Source: Pseudomonas sp. UYIF39
GTDB taxonomy: Bacteria > Pseudomonadota > Gammaproteobacteria > Pseudomonadales > Pseudomonadaceae
DNA: 64,000 bases
Direction of reading: 5' to 3'
NCBI RefSeq assembly: GCF_029963765.1
Contig: NZ_JALBYU010000001.1
Location: 558,001-622,000, forward strand
In this document: positions 42,478-52,262 of the stretch, piece by piece
Position numbering within the stretch: position 1 is the first letter of the stretch
Layout of the letters: every line of letters starts with the position of its first letter
Translations under genes and position numbers: made by a program
Notes under the pieces: model-generated
Seen by the model: the letters and a program-made list of their open reading frames with translations, nothing else
Database searches by the model: none
Told to the model about the DNA's origin: nothing

Positions 42478-43152
42478 ATGAATCGTCCGCTGTTTGTTTC
42501 TCTAGATGGGCCCAAGGGAACCGGCAAAACCACACTGTTGGAGGCCGTTACGAAAGTATTGAGGGCAGACAACAAAAAGGTGATCCGACTGTGCGAGAAA
42601 AAAAGCGATCCCTATAGGGGTGAAACAATGGCCCTCGTTAACAAGCTCGTCAGAAATCCCAACCGGGATTTGGAGTTGGGGGTTTGTGAGCGCTTTGCTG
42701 ATAGCCGTACCTGGATTTCCCAGCACGTGCTGGCTAAACAGCCACCAGGCAGCATCATCTTGATCGATCGCTGGTACCCATCTGATGCCGCGTTTCGCCT
42801 GCTAATCCCGTTTGCAGAGATTCTACAGTTAAACATTGATCGAAATGTGCGAGTGCCAGACCTGCATATCGGGGTTGTCACCGCCCCTGATATTTCATGG
42901 GCGAGGGCAGCGGCACGACGGCGCGGGCTGAGCAGTACTGTGATCCATAAGCTGGAAGAACATGTCGCTTGTACCATGGCGTTCGAGCGAGCGATTGCAG
43001 ATCACGGCTGGGTTTTATGCCGTAATGAAGGAACGATCGAAGACGCAACGATGCAGGTGATTTCGGAGATCTATAGAGTCCTTCGATGCCCTGCAGGCGA
43101 AGTTCGCTGCGCCGGCCTTAATGCGGTTGAGATAGCCGTAGATATAAGGTGA
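42478..43152 (+). CDS. P-loop kinase of the thymidylate kinase-like family
   Basis: 224 residues with Walker A GPKGTGKTT (11-19), a DR(Y/W)-type motif in LIDRWYPSDAAF (position of the dTMP kinase DRY/F motif) and a later arginine-rich lid (SWARAAARRRGLSS). The overall layout is that of thymidylate/nucleotide kinases, but the LID and substrate residues differ from housekeeping Tmk, so the substrate may not be dTMP. It is isolated: no neighbour on the same strand within 300 bases, and a probable IS end follows. It could be accessory cargo or phage-derived; no phage gene is adjacent. Confidence 0.75.
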   Translation: MNRPLFVSLDGPKGTGKTTLLEAVTKVLRADNKKVIRLCEKKSDPYRGETMALVNKLVRNPNRDLELGVCERFADSRTWISQHVLAKQPPGSIILIDRWYPSDAAFRLLIPFAEILQLNIDRNVRVPDLHIGVVTAPDISWARAAARRRGLSSTVIHKLEEHVACTMAFERAIADHGWVLCRNEGTIEDATMQVISEIYRVLRCPAGEVRCAGLNAVEIAVDIR

Positions 43153-43584
43153 TTTGTCACCGCTGCGGTAGCCGGCTGACGCTTTGACTGGGGGGCCTGT
43201 CGCCTAAATGGGTGTCCGGTTTCATTAGACCACTACAGTTGATCCGTTCACTCGCTATCAACAGGGCAGTCGCCTGCCAGTGAATGGGCGCACAGGGACA
43301 GATGACTGTCAGGCTATGCTCGTGTCGCAAACGCTTCAACCAGCAGTATTCCCGGCACCATCCAGCCTTCCTCATGCTTCCTGAAGCAGTCGGCCAGATA
43401 AATGGCTGATTGATTGCCTATGCCTGTCTGTACAAGTATGTATTTGCGCGTTAGAGTCGACCACGCGTCTCGACACGCTTATCCGCGAATTGGGGTCTGT
43501 GTGTGTTCTTTTTAACGACACACGTGCTCCATAACTGTACTCGTGCGCCACAAGCGCTTCTGTTGGTTCTTAGGAATAAAAACA
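43153..43584. other. Intergenic region with a probable IS-end remnant
   Basis: About 430 bases. GGTGTCCGGTTTCATTAGACC near 43212-43232 resembles the terminal sequence of IS3-type elements seen in pseudomonads, but no transposase remains. CTGTACAAGTATG at 43428-43440 is a loose match to the HutC operator, too weak to call. The rest is promoter space for the ABC importer. Confidence 0.35.
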
Positions 43585-44367
43585 ATGAAAAAATCTATTT
43601 TGACCCTTTCAGTATTGGCTCTATGCGTGGCTGCTGGCTCTGCCCTGGCCAAGGAGTACAAGGAGTTGCGCTTTGGTGTCGACCCCTCTTATGCGCCCTT
43701 CGAATCCAAGGCCGCCGACGGTAGCCTGGTGGGCTTTGATATTGATCTGGGTAACGCGATTTGCGCTGAACTGAAGGTCAAGTGCAAGTGGGTAGAAAGC
43801 GATTTCGACGGCATGATCCCCGGCCTGAAGGCCAACAAATTCGACGGCGTGATTTCTGCCATGACCGTGACCTCATCGCGGGAAAAAGTCATCGATTTCT
43901 CCAGCGAATTGTTTTCGGTGCCCACGTCGTTCGTGTTCAAGAAGGGCTCTGGCCTAAGCGAAGACATCAAGACGCTGGCTGGCAAGACCGTGGGCTATGA
44001 ACAAGGCACCACCGAGGAGGCCTACGCCAAGGCCGTGCTGAACAAGGCCGGGATCAAGACCCAGGCCTATTCCAATCAAGACCAAGTTTATTCTGACTTG
44101 GTGACTGGTCGCCTCGACGCCTCAATTCAGAACATGCTGCAAGCTGAAATGGGTTTCCTGAAGTCCCCGCAAGGCGCCGACTTTGAAGTCAGTAAGCCAG
44201 TCGATCACGAGCTGCTGCCAGCGAAAACAGCGATGGGTCTCCTCAAAGGCAACGCCGAGCTCAAAACCCTGGTGGACAAAGGTATAAAGGCGCTGCACGA
44301 CGACGGCACCTACGCGGCCATCCAAAAGAAACACTTCGGTGATCAGAATATTTACAGCGGCAAATAA
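43585..44367 (+). CDS. Periplasmic amino-acid-binding protein of an ABC importer (HisJ/ArgT type)
   Basis: 260 residues with a Sec signal peptide ending GSALA-K. The mature protein has the polar amino-acid-binding fold: LRFGVDPSYAPFESKAADGS, GFDIDLGNAICAEL, VISAMTVTSSREKVIDFS and GKTVGYEQGTTEE. These correspond to the HisJ/LAO group, which binds histidine, arginine, lysine or ornithine. ATG 43585 is chosen because AGGA precedes it and the longer frame would spoil the signal peptide. Two permease genes and an ATPase follow directly, then hutC-hutU-hutH, so histidine or urocanate uptake is likely (inference). Confidence 0.92.
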   Translation: MKKSILTLSVLALCVAAGSALAKEYKELRFGVDPSYAPFESKAADGSLVGFDIDLGNAICAELKVKCKWVESDFDGMIPGLKANKFDGVISAMTVTSSREKVIDFSSELFSVPTSFVFKKGSGLSEDIKTLAGKTVGYEQGTTEEAYAKAVLNKAGIKTQAYSNQDQVYSDLVTGRLDASIQNMLQAEMGFLKSPQGADFEVSKPVDHELLPAKTAMGLLKGNAELKTLVDKGIKALHDDGTYAAIQKKHFGDQNIYSGK

Positions 44368-44422
44368 CGACGCTGCGCCCATTCGCGGATGGGCGTTTTC
44401 CTGATTTACGAAGGGCTCCCCA

Positions 44423-45151
44423 ATGTTAGAAAACATATTGCAGATGCTGGGGCTGTCAGGCTTCAGTCTCAAGGGCTTCGGCCCACTGTTGCTGCAAGGC
44501 TCCTGGATGACTGTCAAGTTATCCTTCCTTTGCTTGCTGCTAAGCGTGGTCTTGGGCCTGGTCGGTGCCAGTGCCAAGCTTTCAAAGTCGGCACTGTTGC
44601 GCGTCCCCGCGCAGGCTTACACCACGCTGATCCGTGGAGTGCCGGATCTGGTTCTGATGCTGCTGATCTTCTACAGCCTGCAAACCTGGCTGACCAATCT
44701 GACCGCAGCCATGGGTTGGGATTACATTGAGATCAATCCATTCAGTGCCGGTGTGATAACTCTAGGCTTTATCTATGGGGCGTATTTCACCGAGACTTTC
44801 CGTGGCGCGATCCTCGCTGTGCCCCGTGGCCAGATGGAGGCAGCCACTTCTTACGGCCTGACCCGTGCCCAGCGTTTCCGCTTCGTGCTGTTCCCGCAAA
44901 TGATGCGTTTTGCTTTGCCGGGTATTGGCAATAACTGGATGGTCATTCTCAAGGCCACCGCTCTGGTCTCGATCATTGGTCTGGCCGACTTGGTCAAGGT
45001 GGCTCAGGACGCGGGCAAGAGCTCCTATCAACTGTTCTTTATCCTGGTGCTGGCTGCCTTGATTTATCTGGTTATCACCACCGCATCGAACTACGTCTTG
45101 CGCCGGCTGGAAATCTTCTACGCCGCAGGCACTCGGGAGGCCGTGCGATGA
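44423..45151 (+). CDS. ABC importer permease (HisQ type)
   Basis: A 242-residue inner-membrane permease with five predicted helices and the EAA loop EAATSYGLTRAQRFRFVLFP that contacts the ATPase. It has the typical early sequence LLLQGSWMTVKLSFLCLLL and the IRGVPDLVLMLLIFY segment of the HisQM family. ATG 44423 lies 55 bases after the binding-protein stop. Its 3' end overlaps the next permease by 4 bases (ATGA), so the two are translationally coupled and form a heterodimer. Confidence 0.93.
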   Translation: MLENILQMLGLSGFSLKGFGPLLLQGSWMTVKLSFLCLLLSVVLGLVGASAKLSKSALLRVPAQAYTTLIRGVPDLVLMLLIFYSLQTWLTNLTAAMGWDYIEINPFSAGVITLGFIYGAYFTETFRGAILAVPRGQMEAATSYGLTRAQRFRFVLFPQMMRFALPGIGNNWMVILKATALVSIIGLADLVKVAQDAGKSSYQLFFILVLAALIYLVITTASNYVLRRLEIFYAAGTREAVR

Positions 45152-45858
45152 TCGAGCTACTGCAGGAATACTGGAAACCCTTCCTCTATAACGATGGCTA
45201 CCACATCACCGGGTTGGCGATGACGCTGTGGCTGCTCAGTGCCTCGCTCTTCTTCGGTTTCGTGATGTCGGTTCCGTTGTCGATTGCCAGGGTTTCGACC
45301 AACGTTTGGGTGCGCTGGCCGGTGCAGTTCTATACCTATTTGTTCCGTGGCACGCCTCTGTATATACAGCTACTGATCTGCTACACCGGCATTTACAGTA
45401 TCGCAGCAGTGCGATCCCAGCCCATGCTCGACGCATTCTTCCGCGATGCATTGAACTGCACCATCCTGGCCTTCGCCCTGAACACTTGCGCGTACACCAC
45501 AGAAATCTTCGCTGGGGCGATCCGTAACATGAATCACGGTGAGGTCGAAGCAGCCAAGGCTTTCGGACTGCGCGGCTGGAAGTTATATGCCTACATCATC
45601 ATGCCGTCTGCACTGCGCCGCTCGCTGCCGAACTACAGCAACGAAGTAATACTGATGCTGCACTCGACCACCGTCGCGTTCACCGCCACTGTGCCGGACA
45701 TTCTCAAGGTCGCCCGGGATGCCAACTCGGCAACGTTCCTGACTTTCCAGTCGTTCGGTATCGCCGCCGCGATTTACCTCGCAGTCACTTTCTCTCTGGT
45801 TGGCCTGTTCCGTTTGGCTGAACGCCGTTGGCTGTCTTTCCTCGGCCCGGCTCATTAA
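45148..45858 (+). CDS. ABC importer permease (HisM type)
   Basis: A 236-residue second permease of the same importer. It shows the HisM pattern: MTLWLLSASLFFGFVMSVPL, the LFRGTPLYIQLLICYTGIY segment, and the EAA loop EAAKAFGLRGWKLYAYIIMP. The start overlaps hisQ by 4 bases, and the ATPase start lies 16 bases after its stop. Membrane topology is about five helices. Together with the HisQ-type subunit it makes the transmembrane pore. Confidence 0.93.
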   Translation: MIELLQEYWKPFLYNDGYHITGLAMTLWLLSASLFFGFVMSVPLSIARVSTNVWVRWPVQFYTYLFRGTPLYIQLLICYTGIYSIAAVRSQPMLDAFFRDALNCTILAFALNTCAYTTEIFAGAIRNMNHGEVEAAKAFGLRGWKLYAYIIMPSALRRSLPNYSNEVILMLHSTTVAFTATVPDILKVARDANSATFLTFQSFGIAAAIYLAVTFSLVGLFRLAERRWLSFLGPAH

Positions 45859-45874
45859 TTCAGGATGTTTGAAC

Positions 45875-46639
45875 ATGTACAAATTGACCGTTGAAAACCT
45901 GCATAAAAGCTATGGCAACCACGAAGTGCTCAAGGGCGTTTCGCTCAATGCCAAGACAGGCGATGTGATCAGCCTGATCGGCGCTAGTGGATCGGGCAAG
46001 AGCACCTTCTTGCGTTGTATCAACTTTCTGGAAACGCCCAACGACGGTGCCATGGGCCTGGATAACCAGCCAATTCGCATGATCCATGACCGCCACGGCA
46101 TGCATGTGGCCGACGCTGATGAACTACAGCGTCTGCGCACGCGCCTTGCGATGGTGTTTCAGCATTTTAACCTGTGGAGCCACATGACTGTGCTCGACAA
46201 CATCACGATGGCCCCGCGCCGAGTACTGGGTGTCAGTAAGAGGGATGCAGAGGAGCGGGCCCGGCGTTACCTGGACAAGGTAGGTTTGCCGTCCCGCGTC
46301 GCCGATCAATACCCGGCCTTTCTCTCCGGCGGGCAGCAACAGCGGGTTGCTATTGCCCGGGCTCTGGCCATGGAGCCGGAGATCATGTTGTTCGACGAGC
46401 CGACTTCGGCGCTGGATCCGGAGTTGGTGGGCGAGGTGCTTAAGGTTATCCAGGGTCTGGCCGAAGAAGGCCGAACCATGATCATGGTGACCCATGAGAT
46501 GAGCTTCGCGCGCAAGGTGTCGAACCAGGTTTTGTTCCTCCATCAAGGGCTCGTGGAAGAGCAAGGTTTCCCTGAAGATGTCCTGGGCAATCCCAAAAGC
46601 GAGCGCCTTCAGCAGTTCCTCAGTGGCAACCTGAAGTAA
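45875..46639 (+). CDS. ABC importer ATPase (HisP type)
   Basis: 254 residues from ATG 45875, preceded by AGGA. A longer upstream frame overlaps hisM and is rejected. Walker A GASGSGKST (about 36-44), Q-loop MVFQHFNLWSHMTVL, signature LSGGQQQRVAIARAL, Walker B IMLFDEPTSALDPELV and the switch histidine VTHEM are all intact. The insert around QPIRMIHDRHGMHVADADEL is typical of HisP as against GlnQ. It completes the four-gene importer. A GAGCGAC/GTCGCTC hairpin without a T run follows the stop (46651-46672). Confidence 0.94.
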   Translation: MYKLTVENLHKSYGNHEVLKGVSLNAKTGDVISLIGASGSGKSTFLRCINFLETPNDGAMGLDNQPIRMIHDRHGMHVADADELQRLRTRLAMVFQHFNLWSHMTVLDNITMAPRRVLGVSKRDAEERARRYLDKVGLPSRVADQYPAFLSGGQQQRVAIARALAMEPEIMLFDEPTSALDPELVGEVLKVIQGLAEEGRTMIMVTHEMSFARKVSNQVLFLHQGLVEEQGFPEDVLGNPKSERLQQFLSGNLK

Positions 46640-46758
46640 CCGGAATGCCGTCGAGCGACTGTTCGGTCGCTCAGATGCTCCTTCGCACGCGCTCTGCCCA
46701 CTCGGTCGTGCGTTTGCGGTGGGAGTAGGCCGCTGTACAGCTTGACGAGGAGAGCAAC

Positions 46759-47511
46759 GTGCCGAAGCAATTCCGAAATTTTCCTTCGTGGGTAGATCAG
46801 CTCAGTGATCCCCCCGCGCCACACTATGCGCAAGTCAAACAGATGATCACCCAGCTGATCTTGAGTGGCACCTGGTCAGCTCACGAACGGATACCTTCGG
46901 AGATTGAACTGGCTCAAGAGCTGGGATTGAGTCGCATGACCATAAGTCGCGCCCTTAGAGAACTCACCGCCGACGGTGTGTTAGTGCGCATGCAAGGGGT
47001 AGGGACGTTCGTAGCCGAACGGAAAGGTCAATCGGCATTGTTTGCCGTCACCAACATTGCCGACGAGATCAGCGAACGTGAGCATCGCCACCACTGCGAG
47101 GTGATTCTCCTGTGCGAGGAGGGGGCTAGCGCGGGCCAAGCTTTGTCGCTGGACATGCGCGAAGGACAGCGGGTGTTTCATTCCCTGATCGTGCATTACG
47201 AGAATGATGTGGCGGTGCAATTGGAGGATCGCTACGTGAACGCGGCAGTGGCTCCGGATTATCTGCGGCAGAATTTCGTGATGCAGACGCCCTATGCCTA
47301 TCTTTCCAAGGTCGCTCCTCTGACTGAAGGTGAGCATGTGGTCGAGGCGATCCTGGCCGACGAGGAGGAGTGCAGGCTGTTGCAGATCACGCCTCATGAT
47401 GCGTGCTTGTTGATTCGTCGGCGGACTTGGTCTGGCTATCAGTCTGTCACGTCCGCGCGCCTGATTCTGCCAGGTTCACGGCACCGTCTGGAGGGGCGAT
47501 TCGGTGCATAA
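46759..47511 (+). CDS. hutC: HutC-family repressor (GntR/UTRA) of histidine utilisation
   Basis: A 250-residue transcription factor with an N-terminal winged helix (HYAQVKQMITQLILSG, then RIPSEIELAQELGLSRMTISRALRELTADG, about 22-85) and a C-terminal UTRA ligand domain (about 100-245, QLEDRYVNAAVAPDYL). In pseudomonads HutC represses hut genes until urocanate binds. The start codon is GTG at 46759, with GAGG about ten bases upstream. It lies between the importer and hutU on the same strand. A TGTATATACA operator lies in front of hutU. Confidence 0.93.
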   Translation: MPKQFRNFPSWVDQLSDPPAPHYAQVKQMITQLILSGTWSAHERIPSEIELAQELGLSRMTISRALRELTADGVLVRMQGVGTFVAERKGQSALFAVTNIADEISEREHRHHCEVILLCEEGASAGQALSLDMREGQRVFHSLIVHYENDVAVQLEDRYVNAAVAPDYLRQNFVMQTPYAYLSKVAPLTEGEHVVEAILADEEECRLLQITPHDACLLIRRRTWSGYQSVTSARLILPGSRHRLEGRFGA

Positions 47512-47730
47512 CTTGGGGCTGAGCCTGTCGCGCTCATGGGGCCGCACGCCTCGATTGCCTGCAGTAACCTGCGACAGCGCAGGACTGTCGAATTGCTGAA
47601 TCCCATCACTACGCTGTCTTAACCATCTCTTCAAATAGCCTTGCCCTTGATCTGCAATAGGCACAACTCCGCTGGATGAACGAGTCACAAAAGACAAATT
47701 AGAGGTGAGCAAAATTTTGCTTGATTATGG

Positions 47731-47743
47731 TTGTATATACATG
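47731..47743. promoter_or_regulatory. HutC operator upstream of hutU
   Basis: TTGTATATACATG containing the palindrome TGTATATACA (47732-47741), matching the known Pseudomonas HutC site. It lies 73 bases before the hutU start. Confidence 0.8.
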
Positions 47744-47816
47744 ATTATATTTATATGCGATGTGTAGCACTAAACCAATAAATAGGCTGAGAAAGTCATT
47801 TCGAGAGGATTTACCG

Positions 47817-49508
47817 GTGAGCAAGCCATCCCATTTCCGTAATGTCGAAATCCGCGCAGCGCGTGGTAATAAGCTGACGGCCAAAAGCTGGCTGACTGAA
47901 GCTCCACTGCGCATGTTGATGAACAACCTCGACCCGGAAGTGGCCGAGAACCCTAAAGAACTGGTGGTTTACGGTGGTATCGGTCGTGCGGCGCGTAACT
48001 GGGAGTGCTACGACAAGATCGTCGAGAGCCTGACCAATCTGAACGACGACGAGACCCTGTTGGTGCAATCCGGCAAGCCGGTCGGCGTGTTCAAGACCCA
48101 CAGCAACGCTCCGCGCGTGCTGATCGCCAACTCCAACCTGGTGCCGCACTGGGCGAGCTGGGAACACTTCAACGAACTCGACGCCAAGGGCCTGGCCATG
48201 TACGGCCAGATGACCGCCGGCAGCTGGATCTACATCGGCAGCCAGGGCATCGTCCAAGGCACCTACGAAACCTTCGTCGAAGCCGGTCGCCAGCACTATA
48301 ACGATGACCTCAAGGGTCGTTGGGTGCTGACCGCAGGCCTCGGCGGTATGGGCGGTGCCCAGCCGCTAGCCGCGACCCTGGCCGGCGCTTGCTCGCTGAA
48401 CATCGAATGCCAGCAAGTCAGCATCGACTTCCGTCTGAACAGCCGTTACGTCGACGAGCAAGCCAAAGACCTCGACGACGCACTGGCCCGCATCGCCAAA
48501 TACACCAAAGAAGGCAAAGCGATCTCCATCGCGCTGCTGGGCAACGCGGCTGAAATCCTTCCGGAACTGGTCAAGCGCGGCGTGCGTCCGGACATGGTCA
48601 CCGACCAGACCAGCGCCCACGACCCGCTCAACGGTTATTTGCCAGCCGGCTGGAGTTGGGAAGAGTACCGCGCTCGCGCCAAGACCGAGCCGGCTGCTGT
48701 TGTGAAGGCCGCCAAGCAGTCGATGGCCGTGCACGTTAAAGCGATGCTCGAATTCCAGAAAATGGGCATTCCGACCTTCGACTACGGCAACAACATCCGT
48801 CAGATGGCCCAGGAAGAAGGCGTGGAAAACGCATTCGACTTCCCTGGCTTCGTACCGGCTTACATCCGTCCGCTGTTCTGTCGTGGCATCGGCCCGTTCC
48901 GTTGGGCTGCACTGTCGGGCAACGCAGAAGACATCTACAAGACCGACGCCAAAGTCAAAGAACTGATCCCGGACGACGCCCACCTGCACAACTGGCTGGA
49001 CATGGCCCGCGAGCGCATCAGCTTCCAAGGTCTGCCGGCGCGTATCTGCTGGGTTGGCCTGGGCCTGCGCGCCAAGCTGGGCCTGGCATTCAACGAAATG
49101 GTGCGCAGCGGTGAATTGTCGGCGCCAATCGTCATCGGTCGCGACCACCTGGATTCCGGCTCTGTGGCCAGCCCGAACCGCGAAACCGAATCGATGCAAG
49201 ACGGTTCCGATGCCGTGTCCGACTGGCCACTGCTCAACGCTCTGCTCAACACCGCGAGCGGCGCGACCTGGGTTTCCCTGCACCACGGCGGCGGCGTCGG
49301 CATGGGCTTCTCCCAGCACTCGGGCATGGTGATTGTCTGCGACGGTACGGACGAAGCGGCCGAGCGTATCGCTCGCGTACTGCACAACGACCCGGCGACC
49401 GGCGTCATGCGTCACGCCGATGCGGGTTACCAGATCGCAATAGATTGCGCCAAAGAGCAAGGCTTGAACCTGCCAATGATCACCCCTGTTAAAGGAGCCA
49501 AAGCATGA
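47817..49508 (+). CDS. hutU: Urocanate hydratase HutU
   Basis: NAD-dependent enzyme converting urocanate to imidazolonepropionate in the cytoplasm. GTG 47817 ([20 protein letters not shown]) is chosen because homologues begin here and GAGAGG precedes it; the frame is open up to an earlier ATG at 47760 that adds non-matching residues. At 563 residues it is the normal length. It carries [15 protein letters not shown] in the NAD-binding region, [10 protein letters not shown], and the active-site cysteine in [12 protein letters not shown]. It overlaps hutH by 4 bases. No hutI, hutG or hutF is present, so downstream steps depend on another locus. Confidence 0.97.
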   Translation: MSKPSHFRNVEIRAARGNKLTAKSWLTEAPLRMLMNNLDPEVAENPKELVVYGGIGRAARNWECYDKIVESLTNLNDDETLLVQSGKPVGVFKTHSNAPRVLIANSNLVPHWASWEHFNELDAKGLAMYGQMTAGSWIYIGSQGIVQGTYETFVEAGRQHYNDDLKGRWVLTAGLGGMGGAQPLAATLAGACSLNIECQQVSIDFRLNSRYVDEQAKDLDDALARIAKYTKEGKAISIALLGNAAEILPELVKRGVRPDMVTDQTSAHDPLNGYLPAGWSWEEYRARAKTEPAAVVKAAKQSMAVHVKAMLEFQKMGIPTFDYGNNIRQMAQEEGVENAFDFPGFVPAYIRPLFCRGIGPFRWAALSGNAEDIYKTDAKVKELIPDDAHLHNWLDMARERISFQGLPARICWVGLGLRAKLGLAFNEMVRSGELSAPIVIGRDHLDSGSVASPNRETESMQDGSDAVSDWPLLNALLNTASGATWVSLHHGGGVGMGFSQHSGMVIVCDGTDEAAERIARVLHNDPATGVMRHADAGYQIAIDCAKEQGLNLPMITPVKGAKA

Positions 49509-51037
49509 ACACACTCAACATTATCCCAGGCCAACTGAGCCTTGCCCAACTGCGTGATGTCTACCAGCACCCGGTGAAAATTACCCTCGACAACAGCGCT
49601 TCGGCCCAGATTGAAGCCAGCGTTGCCTGCGTGGAACAGATCCTCGCCGAGAACCGCACCGCCTACGGTATCAATACCGGTTTCGGCCTGCTGGCCTCGA
49701 CCCGCATCGCCACCGACGACTTGGAAAACCTCCAGCGCTCGTTGGTTCTGTCCCACGCTGCCGGTGTTGGTGAGCCGATCAGCGATGCGCTTGTCCGACT
49801 GGTTATGGTGCTCAAGGTCAACAGCCTGAGCCGTGGCTTCTCCGGCATTCGCCGCGCCGTTATTGAAGCGCTGATCGCATTGATCAACGCCGAGGTTTAT
49901 CCGCACATTCCGTTGAAAGGTTCGGTCGGCGCATCCGGCGACCTGGCGCCTTTGGCCCACATGTCGCTGGTGCTGCTGGGCGAAGGCAAGGCCCGCTACA
50001 AAGGCGAATGGCTGGAGGCGACCGAGGCGCTGAAAATCGCCGGTCTGACTCCACTGACACTGGCTGCCAAAGAAGGTCTGGCGTTGCTCAACGGTACGCA
50101 GGTGTCTACCGCATACGCATTGCGTGGTTTGTTCGAGGGCGAAGATCTGTTCGCTGGCGCACTGGCCATTGGTGGTTTGACAGTTGAAGCAGTCTTGGGC
50201 TCGCGCTCGCCGTTCGACGCTCGCATCCACGCCGCTCGTGGACAAAAAAGCCAGATCGACACCGCTAGCGCTTACCGTGACTTGCTGGGCGAGCGCAGTG
50301 AAGTCTCTGACTCGCACCAGAACTGCGGCAAGGTTCAGGATCCGTACTCCCTGCGTTGCCAGCCGCAAGTCATGGGCGCGTGTCTGACCCAGTTCCGTCA
50401 AGCCGCCGAAGTGTTGGTCGTCGAAGCTAACGCCGTCTCCGACAACCCGTTGGTCTTCGCTGCCGAAGGCGATGTGATCTCCGGTGGTAACTTCCACGCC
50501 GAGCCTGTAGCCATGGCTGCTGACAACATGGCACTGGCCATCGCTGAAATCGGTTCCCTGAGCGAGCGTCGCATTTCGCTGATGATGGACAAGCATATGT
50601 CGCAACTGCCGCCGTTCCTGGTGGCTAATGGCGGCGTGAACTCCGGTTTCATGATCTCCCAAGTTACCGCAGCGGCGCTGGCAAGTGAGAACAAGGCACT
50701 GGCGCATCCGCATTCGGTAGATAGCCTGCCGACTTCCGCGAATCAGGAAGACCACGTGTCCATGGCTCCAGCAGCCGGCAAGCGGTTGTGGGAAATGGCT
50801 GAAAACACCCGTGGCGTGCTCGCTGTAGAGTGGCTAGCGGCCTGCCAGGGCCTAGACTTGCGCGAAGGTCTGAAGACTTCGGAGAAGCTGGAGCTTGCCC
50901 GCACCAGTCTGCGCAGCAAAGTGGCCTACTACGAGAAAGATCGCTTCTTCGCGCCGGATATCAATGCGGCGAGCGAGCTGTTGGCTTCCCGTTGCTTGAA
51001 CGAACTGGTGTTGCCGAAGTTGCTGCCTAGCTTGTAA
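49505..51037 (+). CDS. hutH: Histidine ammonia-lyase HutH
   Basis: Deaminates histidine to urocanate, using the self-formed MIO cofactor. The Ala-Ser-Gly that makes MIO is at about 143-145 ([17 protein letters not shown]). The active-site tyrosine motif [10 protein letters not shown] and the C-terminal [13 protein letters not shown] and [14 protein letters not shown] segments are all present. It is 510 residues, the standard length. The start overlaps hutU (ATGA). Together with hutU this gives a two-step histidine-to-imidazolonepropionate segment, probably an accessory copy of the main hut operon. Confidence 0.97.
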   Translation: MNTLNIIPGQLSLAQLRDVYQHPVKITLDNSASAQIEASVACVEQILAENRTAYGINTGFGLLASTRIATDDLENLQRSLVLSHAAGVGEPISDALVRLVMVLKVNSLSRGFSGIRRAVIEALIALINAEVYPHIPLKGSVGASGDLAPLAHMSLVLLGEGKARYKGEWLEATEALKIAGLTPLTLAAKEGLALLNGTQVSTAYALRGLFEGEDLFAGALAIGGLTVEAVLGSRSPFDARIHAARGQKSQIDTASAYRDLLGERSEVSDSHQNCGKVQDPYSLRCQPQVMGACLTQFRQAAEVLVVEANAVSDNPLVFAAEGDVISGGNFHAEPVAMAADNMALAIAEIGSLSERRISLMMDKHMSQLPPFLVANGGVNSGFMISQVTAAALASENKALAHPHSVDSLPTSANQEDHVSMAPAAGKRLWEMAENTRGVLAVEWLAACQGLDLREGLKTSEKLELARTSLRSKVAYYEKDRFFAPDINAASELLASRCLNELVLPKLLPSL

Positions 51038-51120
51038 TCGGGGGGAGGGGCCTTTGGCCCTTGTCTCGGGTGAGCTGAATTGGTCGAGTAATCCCGCACA
51101 TTAGCTACAGTGTTTATGCA

Positions 51121-51177
51121 GTTTTTTGCTCTACAGCTATTGGCGACAGACAGTCGTTGTAGCTGTGGAGCTTTTTT
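51121..51177. terminator. Bidirectional terminator after hutH
   Basis: GCTCTACAGCT (51128-51138) and AGCTGTGGAGC (51161-51171) pair at 10 of 11 positions, with T runs on the right (plus strand) and an equivalent run on the left (minus strand). It serves hutH and the convergent transporter remnant. Confidence 0.75.
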
Positions 51178-51272
51178 GCGTTTGTAGTACATGAAAATTC
51201 ACGACAGCCATGGCCTGAGATTTTGAGTCTCAGCGCGATGCCTATGACGGCCGCATTTTCGCTGAAGCGCTG

Positions 51273-52221
51273 TTACAGGATCTCTAAACGCCCGCCCGTT
51301 CCACCGGCAAGCTTTGCGTCGGAGTGTCCGGCAGCGTAATCGGAGCTCTTAGCATTCGATTCATCTGCCTGCTTGCCAAGCCTCCATCCCAGGCGGCCCC
51401 AGAGCAATGCGCACGCTGTACCGACAACCGCAAGCAGGCCGCCACCTTGGCCCAACATGTCAAGCGCACTTTTGCCCCCGCTAAATGGCATCGCCTGCGC
51501 GATAAACGACGGTACCGATGACGCTTTTGGCCTTGTATTTACTCTCGGCGTCGAGTGGCGCGAAGAGCATCTCCCGACCCGGACGGGCGAAGGCATATTC
51601 GCCGATGCGGCGCACGGCCATTTGGGCAGCGAGGATGATAAAACTTGGTGCCAGCGCGAGCCCAATCAGGCCGATGCACATCAGCAGCGGCACGATCGCG
51701 AGAAGCATGCGCACCCCCAACCTCTCCGCCAAGCGGCCTGTCAGGAATAGCTGCGAGAATATGGCGCCAGCCTGGACAATGAAGTCGATGATTCCTAATA
51801 CGCGAATCTGAGCCAGACGATCAGGAAAAAGCTCGGCCACCAAACGTGCTTGTTCTAAGTAAAGAAATGTCGTGATAGTTGCGAGCAGCACCACAGAGCT
51901 GGATATACCGAGTAGGTAGGGCGACTTCAGGACTCGCGTCAAGCCGCTGAAAGGGTTGCGGGTACAGGATTGCTCAGAATATCCATCGAAGTGGCGCTGG
52001 GGCGTCCTGCACCGCCGATCTCATGCCAGCGTATCAGCGGGCAGCCATTGCAAACTCTCCACGCCCGCCGTTATGCCCGTGGATTCGCGGATCGGACGCA
52101 GCATGAAGCAGCCGGTGAACAAGCAAAAAAATAGCAGGAAGCCTGAAGTCGCGGGGAGCAACTCCTGAGATTCGGCGTTGATACCTTGGCTCAAACGAAG
52201 CTGCGGGAATGACGTGTTCAT
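51273..52221 (-). pseudogene. NTP/NDP-exchange-type MFS transporter, decayed
   Basis: Three minus-strand pieces in order. An N-terminal stretch (52021-52221, SGFLLFFCLFTGCFMLRPIR, then ESLQWL) runs to a stop. A central stretch (51481-51960, TRNPFSGLTRVLKSPYLLG, through RRIGEYAFARPGREMLF, KYKAKSVIGTVVYRAGDA) follows. A C-terminal stretch (51273-51480, ALDMLGQGGGLLAVVG) is in another frame. About 130 residues between the first two pieces are deleted and a frameshift separates the last two. The order and motifs match the bacterial NTP/NDP exchange transporter-like MFS family. Confidence 0.8.
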
Positions 52222-52262
52222 CCCAAATCATGATGGTTCAATTCATCAAGTGCCTTCAGGCC

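Noticed and set aside
43428..43440. HutC operator before the ABC importer (CTGTACAAGTATG)
   Set aside because: It differs from the TGTATATACA core at several positions and is not a clean palindrome.
46651..46672. Terminator after the HisP-type gene
   Set aside because: The hairpin GAGCGAC/GTCGCTC has no T run, so it is more likely a processing or stability hairpin between the importer genes and hutC.
47760..47816. Upstream ATG as the hutU start
   Set aside because: The extra 19 residues do not match HutU proteins and would start only 16 bases after the HutC operator. The GTG at 47817 has a proper ribosome site.
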